From Plectrocnemia conspersa (lineage: Eukaryota; Arthropoda; Insecta; Trichoptera; Polycentropodidae), in contig VTFK01000306.1 of assembly GCA_009617715.1 (NCBI GenBank), forward strand, positions 372,001-436,000: a stretch of 64,000 nucleotides of DNA. Reading direction: 5' to 3'. The notes below the pieces were generated by a model, which ran no database searches, was not told the DNA's origin, and saw nothing but the letters and a program-made list of their open reading frames with translations. The translations under genes were made by a program, and so were the position numbers. Position 1 is the stretch's first letter. Each line of letters starts with the position of its first letter. Below, piece by piece: positions 60,750-64,000 of the stretch.

Positions 60750-61890
60750 AGTCTACGGAATATGCTTCACTAAGCATTGGTGCTATTTATATTTAAATAA
60801 AAATTTGCACGAAATGTATGTTTTTTTAAAAAATAACATTTTCATTAGAAAATAATGCAATGTTATTTTTTTCTGTTACGAACTGAAAATTGGTTGAACT
60901 AGACTATATAATTAAAATAAGCAATAACTCAAATGTGTTTACGGGTCTTGGAATCGAGGGATTTTGCGGATTAGGATGACTTTTGTACATCTCTACAAAG
61001 TTTCAAGCGATAAGGCGTAGAAATACAATGCATTATATTGTCACAAGCACTTTTCAATGTTGATAGGGGGTGCTATCGACAATTCGTTGATGCTCTATGA
61101 ATTTTAGATGCAGACAAAAGCAACGTTTTCATTGAAAAAAATGTTTTCATTAGTAACTATGTGTGTCCCCGAATGCGGTCCTGTTCTTTGAACACCTCTT
61201 CTTATCGTGACAGTTTTTTGTTCACATCCTGGACGCGTGCCTCATAGACACGCACAGATCTTACATACCAATGCTTTATTTCGCATTTTTGACATCATAC
61301 GTTACATTTTTTAATTCAAAGAGTCTTTATAGACGTAATTCATACGCACTGTGTTTTCCCCGATGTGTAACGTAACTCTGAGACGCATCGTACATATTTA
61401 AGCTATTTTCTATTTTTAGATTCACTATGGAAAAAATCGACCTTCAGTGAACACTTCTGTAAGTTTTGCATTTAAAAGTGATTGTTCCAAAATCAATTGA
61501 TTTTTTTGTGCTATACTTGTAAAAATAACGTTTTATTTATTCTAACGATGTTTAAAGATCGAATTGCGAATGGATAATCATATTGTATCGAAAATACATT
61601 GCATTTATATATGCATCGTTATATCTTTAATTTAATTTTAGATTTTTGTACAAATTTGTATTTAATTTAATTAAAACGTTTCATTACATTTAACTGCATA
61701 TTTTAATAACATATTTCAAGTACTAAAATATTCGTCGTTCATTTATTTATTACAGACATTTGAATGATATAATTAAAACAAAAAAAACACATTTACGTTT
61801 CGAGGAGCATCTGTATAATTCCGCGACTCTCCTCAGCTTCCAGCTTCAAGTTGTGGAAAGTTCGAGGTATTCTGATAATTAAGTTTCTTT
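60750..61890. other. No gene seen
   Basis: AT-rich with a slightly more balanced, unique part at 60940-61400 (contains CACGCGTCC-like and AGACACGCACAG segments). No coding frame or recognised repeat. Confidence 0.4.
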
Positions 61891-61894
61891 TAGA

Positions 61895-62232
61895 GCAGTT
61901 ATGTTAGGTTGTCAAAGTTGTGCTAGCATATAGTTTACGGCAGTTATGTTAGGTTATGCTAGCACATCGTTTACAGCTGTTAGGCTATGTTGCAAAAAAA
62001 ACTGTTTTACAAAGTTTATTTTTGATTTTTTATTTATAATTAAAATGGGACAGTAAAATTTATTTTGACGCAGTTATGTTACCTGTTTGCTTAAAACTTG
62101 TTAAACTGCATTTTAAGTTAGGTTGTCAAAAATATGCTAGCACATCGCTCACAGCAGTTATGCTATGTTAAAACATATACGGGTGTGTTAAAGGTTTGAT
62201 TTTTTAATTTTTACTTATAATTAAAATGCGAC
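61895..62232 (+). repeat. Imperfect tandem repeat block
   Basis: GCAGTTATGTTAGGTT occurs at 61895 and 61940, with variants at about 62070 and 62155. ATGCTAGCACATCG occurs at about 61956 and 62132. TTGATTTTTTATTTATAATTAAAATGxGACA closes each of two roughly 200-bp units. It ends at an AT dinucleotide repeat. Confidence 0.7.
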
Positions 62233-62233
62233 A

Positions 62234-62260
62234 AATATATATATATATATATATATATAT
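62234..62260. repeat. AT dinucleotide microsatellite
   Basis: An uninterrupted run of about 13 AT/TA units following ATGCGACAA. Confidence 0.9.
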
Positions 62261-62783
62261 CCATTTTTGCCTTTATTTTGTTTCTAAATGCGGAACAATA
62301 AGACGTTTTCAACAAAAGAAATATACGCCTTCGAAAATAATTTGTGGACAGAATGTTTATCGGTTGTATCTACTATGACCGAAATTCACAGAATTCGATC
62401 ATTAAGCGAAACAAAATTATGGAAAGGCCCGCCTTTATTATCGTTTAACGCTTATCTCAAAAACAGGCGTGCCTTGCAAATTTTTGTGAAGTTCGTGTTA
62501 CGTTTTTATATTTCTTGTTTCAATGCTTTATTGAAAGATTTTATTTCAGTCAATATAATAATTCAATCGCGATCAATTTATTTGTATGCAAATCCGCACA
62601 AAAAATGTATATTAAGTTCGTTTTAGTCATTATTAGCTATTGCATGTACAAAAAACGATAAAACAATTCACCTGAATTAACCTATTCACAGCTGATCTTA
62701 AATTTAATTTCTAGCGATTTGAAAAAGCTTAAATAGCATCCCTAATCAAAAAGTAAGTAATTTATTTTGAGCGTATATTTTAA

Positions 62784-63107
62784 GGAATAGCGTAGTCCGT
62801 AACGTTTCAGATTAGTTACTCTGAGGTTGCGGGTTCGAGTTACGGCAGTGGCACTCGAATTTTTTTTGTTGTTTTGTTTTACAGTTGCAGTGACATATAT
62901 TGGTTATAAATTATATTACACATAATAATTTATAATTATTAATATAGATGTCACCGATTCCCAGAATTTCAGTCTGGTGGTTAATTTTTAATTGTACGTA
63001 CTTCATTATATCTGATTGACTTACTCAGTTGGTACAGATTTACCCCGTTGTAACGCATTGGGCTTGCTCCTGTTAGGCTACAACGTGAGATTTAATAAAA
63101 AAATAAA
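62784..63107 (+). mobile_element. tRNA-derived SINE, complete-looking copy
   Basis: Head: A-box-like TAGCGTAGTCCG (62790) and B-box GGTTCGAGTT (62830), the internal RNA polymerase III promoter, with a stem-loop CAGATTAGTTACTCTG between them. Body: GTGACATATATTGGTTATAA, then AATATAGATGTCACCGATTC. 3' block: TACCCCGTTGTAACGCATTG and GGCTTGCTCC, ending in an A-rich tail (AATAAAAAAATAAAAC). It is the intact reference for the interrupted copy at 55983-56480. Confidence 0.7.
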
Positions 63108-63234
63108 ACTTCACCGATTATAAAAATAGTTAATGATTTTTAAAAATAAATATTTTTTAACCAGTAATTGTTTTTTAATTAAATAATATTTCAAAGGCAA
63201 TCAATTATTTTTTTCGCAATAGTTTTAACAAAAT

Positions 63235-64000
63235 ACGCTGCTTTTGATTTAATTAATGAAAGACAACAACACCTTAATGATAAAAATAAAACTTCAGCAA
63301 TATTTATAGATTTAAAAAAAGCTTTTGATACAGTAGATCATAACATATTATTAAAGAAATTAAACCATATTGGAATAGTTGGACCAACACTAAATTTATT
63401 AAGAAGCTATTTAAATAATAGACAACAAGTAGTAGTAATAAATGGTATACAAAGTGAATATGAGGTGGTCAAGTGTGGAATTCCACAGGGTTCTATTTTA
63501 GGTCCATTACTATTTAATTTGTACATAAATGATTTAACTCTATGTAAACTTACAGGAAGGATTCAACTGTATGCTGATGATACAGTGTTAATATATAACT
63601 CTAAAACATATAAAGACATGCAAAACAACATGCAGAATGATTTGATCCATATTAATGAATGGATGAGATTAAACAAATTAACAATTAAGAAAAAAAAAAA
63701 ACAAATTATATGATATTTAATGATGATATTAATATTTCTCTTAATGTAAATAACTCTCTAATTACAAAAAGTGATAATATAAGATTCTTAGGTCTGCTGT
63801 TGGATAAAGATTTAAATTTTATAATCATATTGATTATATAATAAAAAAAAAAATTTACCAATCCAAAAAAAAATTTTATACAGGTTTCAAAATATTTTAT
63901 CATATAAAACTAGATTAAGCATTTATTTTCACACATTCATAGTCATCTAACATATATGTCTTGCGTCTGGGGGTTTACAAGTAAATTTAAAATAAAATCA
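63235..64000 (+). pseudogene. LINE reverse transcriptase (Jockey/CR1-like), frameshifted, runs off the right edge
   Basis: 63235-63465 reads INERQQHLNDKNKTSAIFID then KKAFDTVDHNILLKKL. 63465-63713 reads MVKCGIPQGSILGPLLFNLY followed by QLYADDTVLIY, the polymerase motifs with FDTVD and YADD catalytic aspartates intact. A run of about 11 A near 63690 shifts the frame. The next block (TNYMIFNDD, then NIRFLGLLLDKDLNF) continues in another frame, with further A-run damage after 63830. It is better preserved than the relics at 11900 and 59740. Confidence 0.85.

Noticed and set aside
62288..62626. 112-codon + strand ORF
   Set aside because: Phe/Ile/Asn/Ser-rich as expected from AT-rich DNA, with no domain, no splice or poly(A) context and no second copy.
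62784..62860. Functional tRNA-Thr gene
   Set aside because: The A- and B-boxes are present but the acceptor and D stems do not pair, and the sequence continues into a dispersed SINE body.

Overview
The window is an AT-rich stretch (by eye roughly two thirds A+T or more) of an insect-like nuclear genome. The evidence is one intron-split animal gene with GT-AG splice sites, introns ranging from about 72 bp to several kb, no operon-like packing, and a dense population of decayed transposons (non-LTR reverse transcriptases, hAT-type elements, a tRNA-derived SINE, foldback elements). An insect is likely and a lepidopteran is plausible, but I cannot prove the order from the sequence.

The one confidently identified gene is on the + strand between 37865 and about 49160. 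It encodes a GAS2-family cytoskeletal linker (a calponin-homology domain followed by a GAS2/GAR microtubule-binding domain and a long Ser/Thr/Pro-rich basic tail), the apparent orthologue of Drosophila pigs (pickled eggs). I resolve seven coding exons whose phases all fit, giving 764 residues. A 10-codon upstream ORF precedes the start codon. About 2 kb downstream, 51134-51277 looks like a terminal exon. It could be an alternative C-terminus of the same gene, because a GTACGT donor-like site in the same phase sits exactly at the end of the GAS2 domain. A possible first coding exon of another gene is at 103-164.

The remainder is intronic or intergenic. 1-37.8 kb holds a hAT relic with clear target duplication (992-1632), two 1.05-1.09 kb inverted-repeat transposons lying in opposite orientations (10749-11835 and 35057-36098), a degenerate non-LTR relic (11900-12480), a foldback element family with near-perfect palindromes (16915-17560, 23565-24520), and an older repeat interrupted by a younger LINE (26100-27870). 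The GAS2-gene introns contain a 45-bp-stem hairpin resembling a pre-miRNA (38624-38726), another foldback copy (39900-40612), a hAT-type MITE (40852-41203) and an unexplained open frame (44863-45048). 52-64 kb holds more foldback copies, two well-preserved SINE copies (one carrying a nested insertion), a short tandem-repeat block (61895-62232) and two reverse transcriptase fragments, the last running off the right edge.

I found no operon, CRISPR array, rRNA or intact tRNA. Nothing amounts to a proven new system; the most promising leads are the intronic hairpin, the possible alternative C-terminus and the foldback family.
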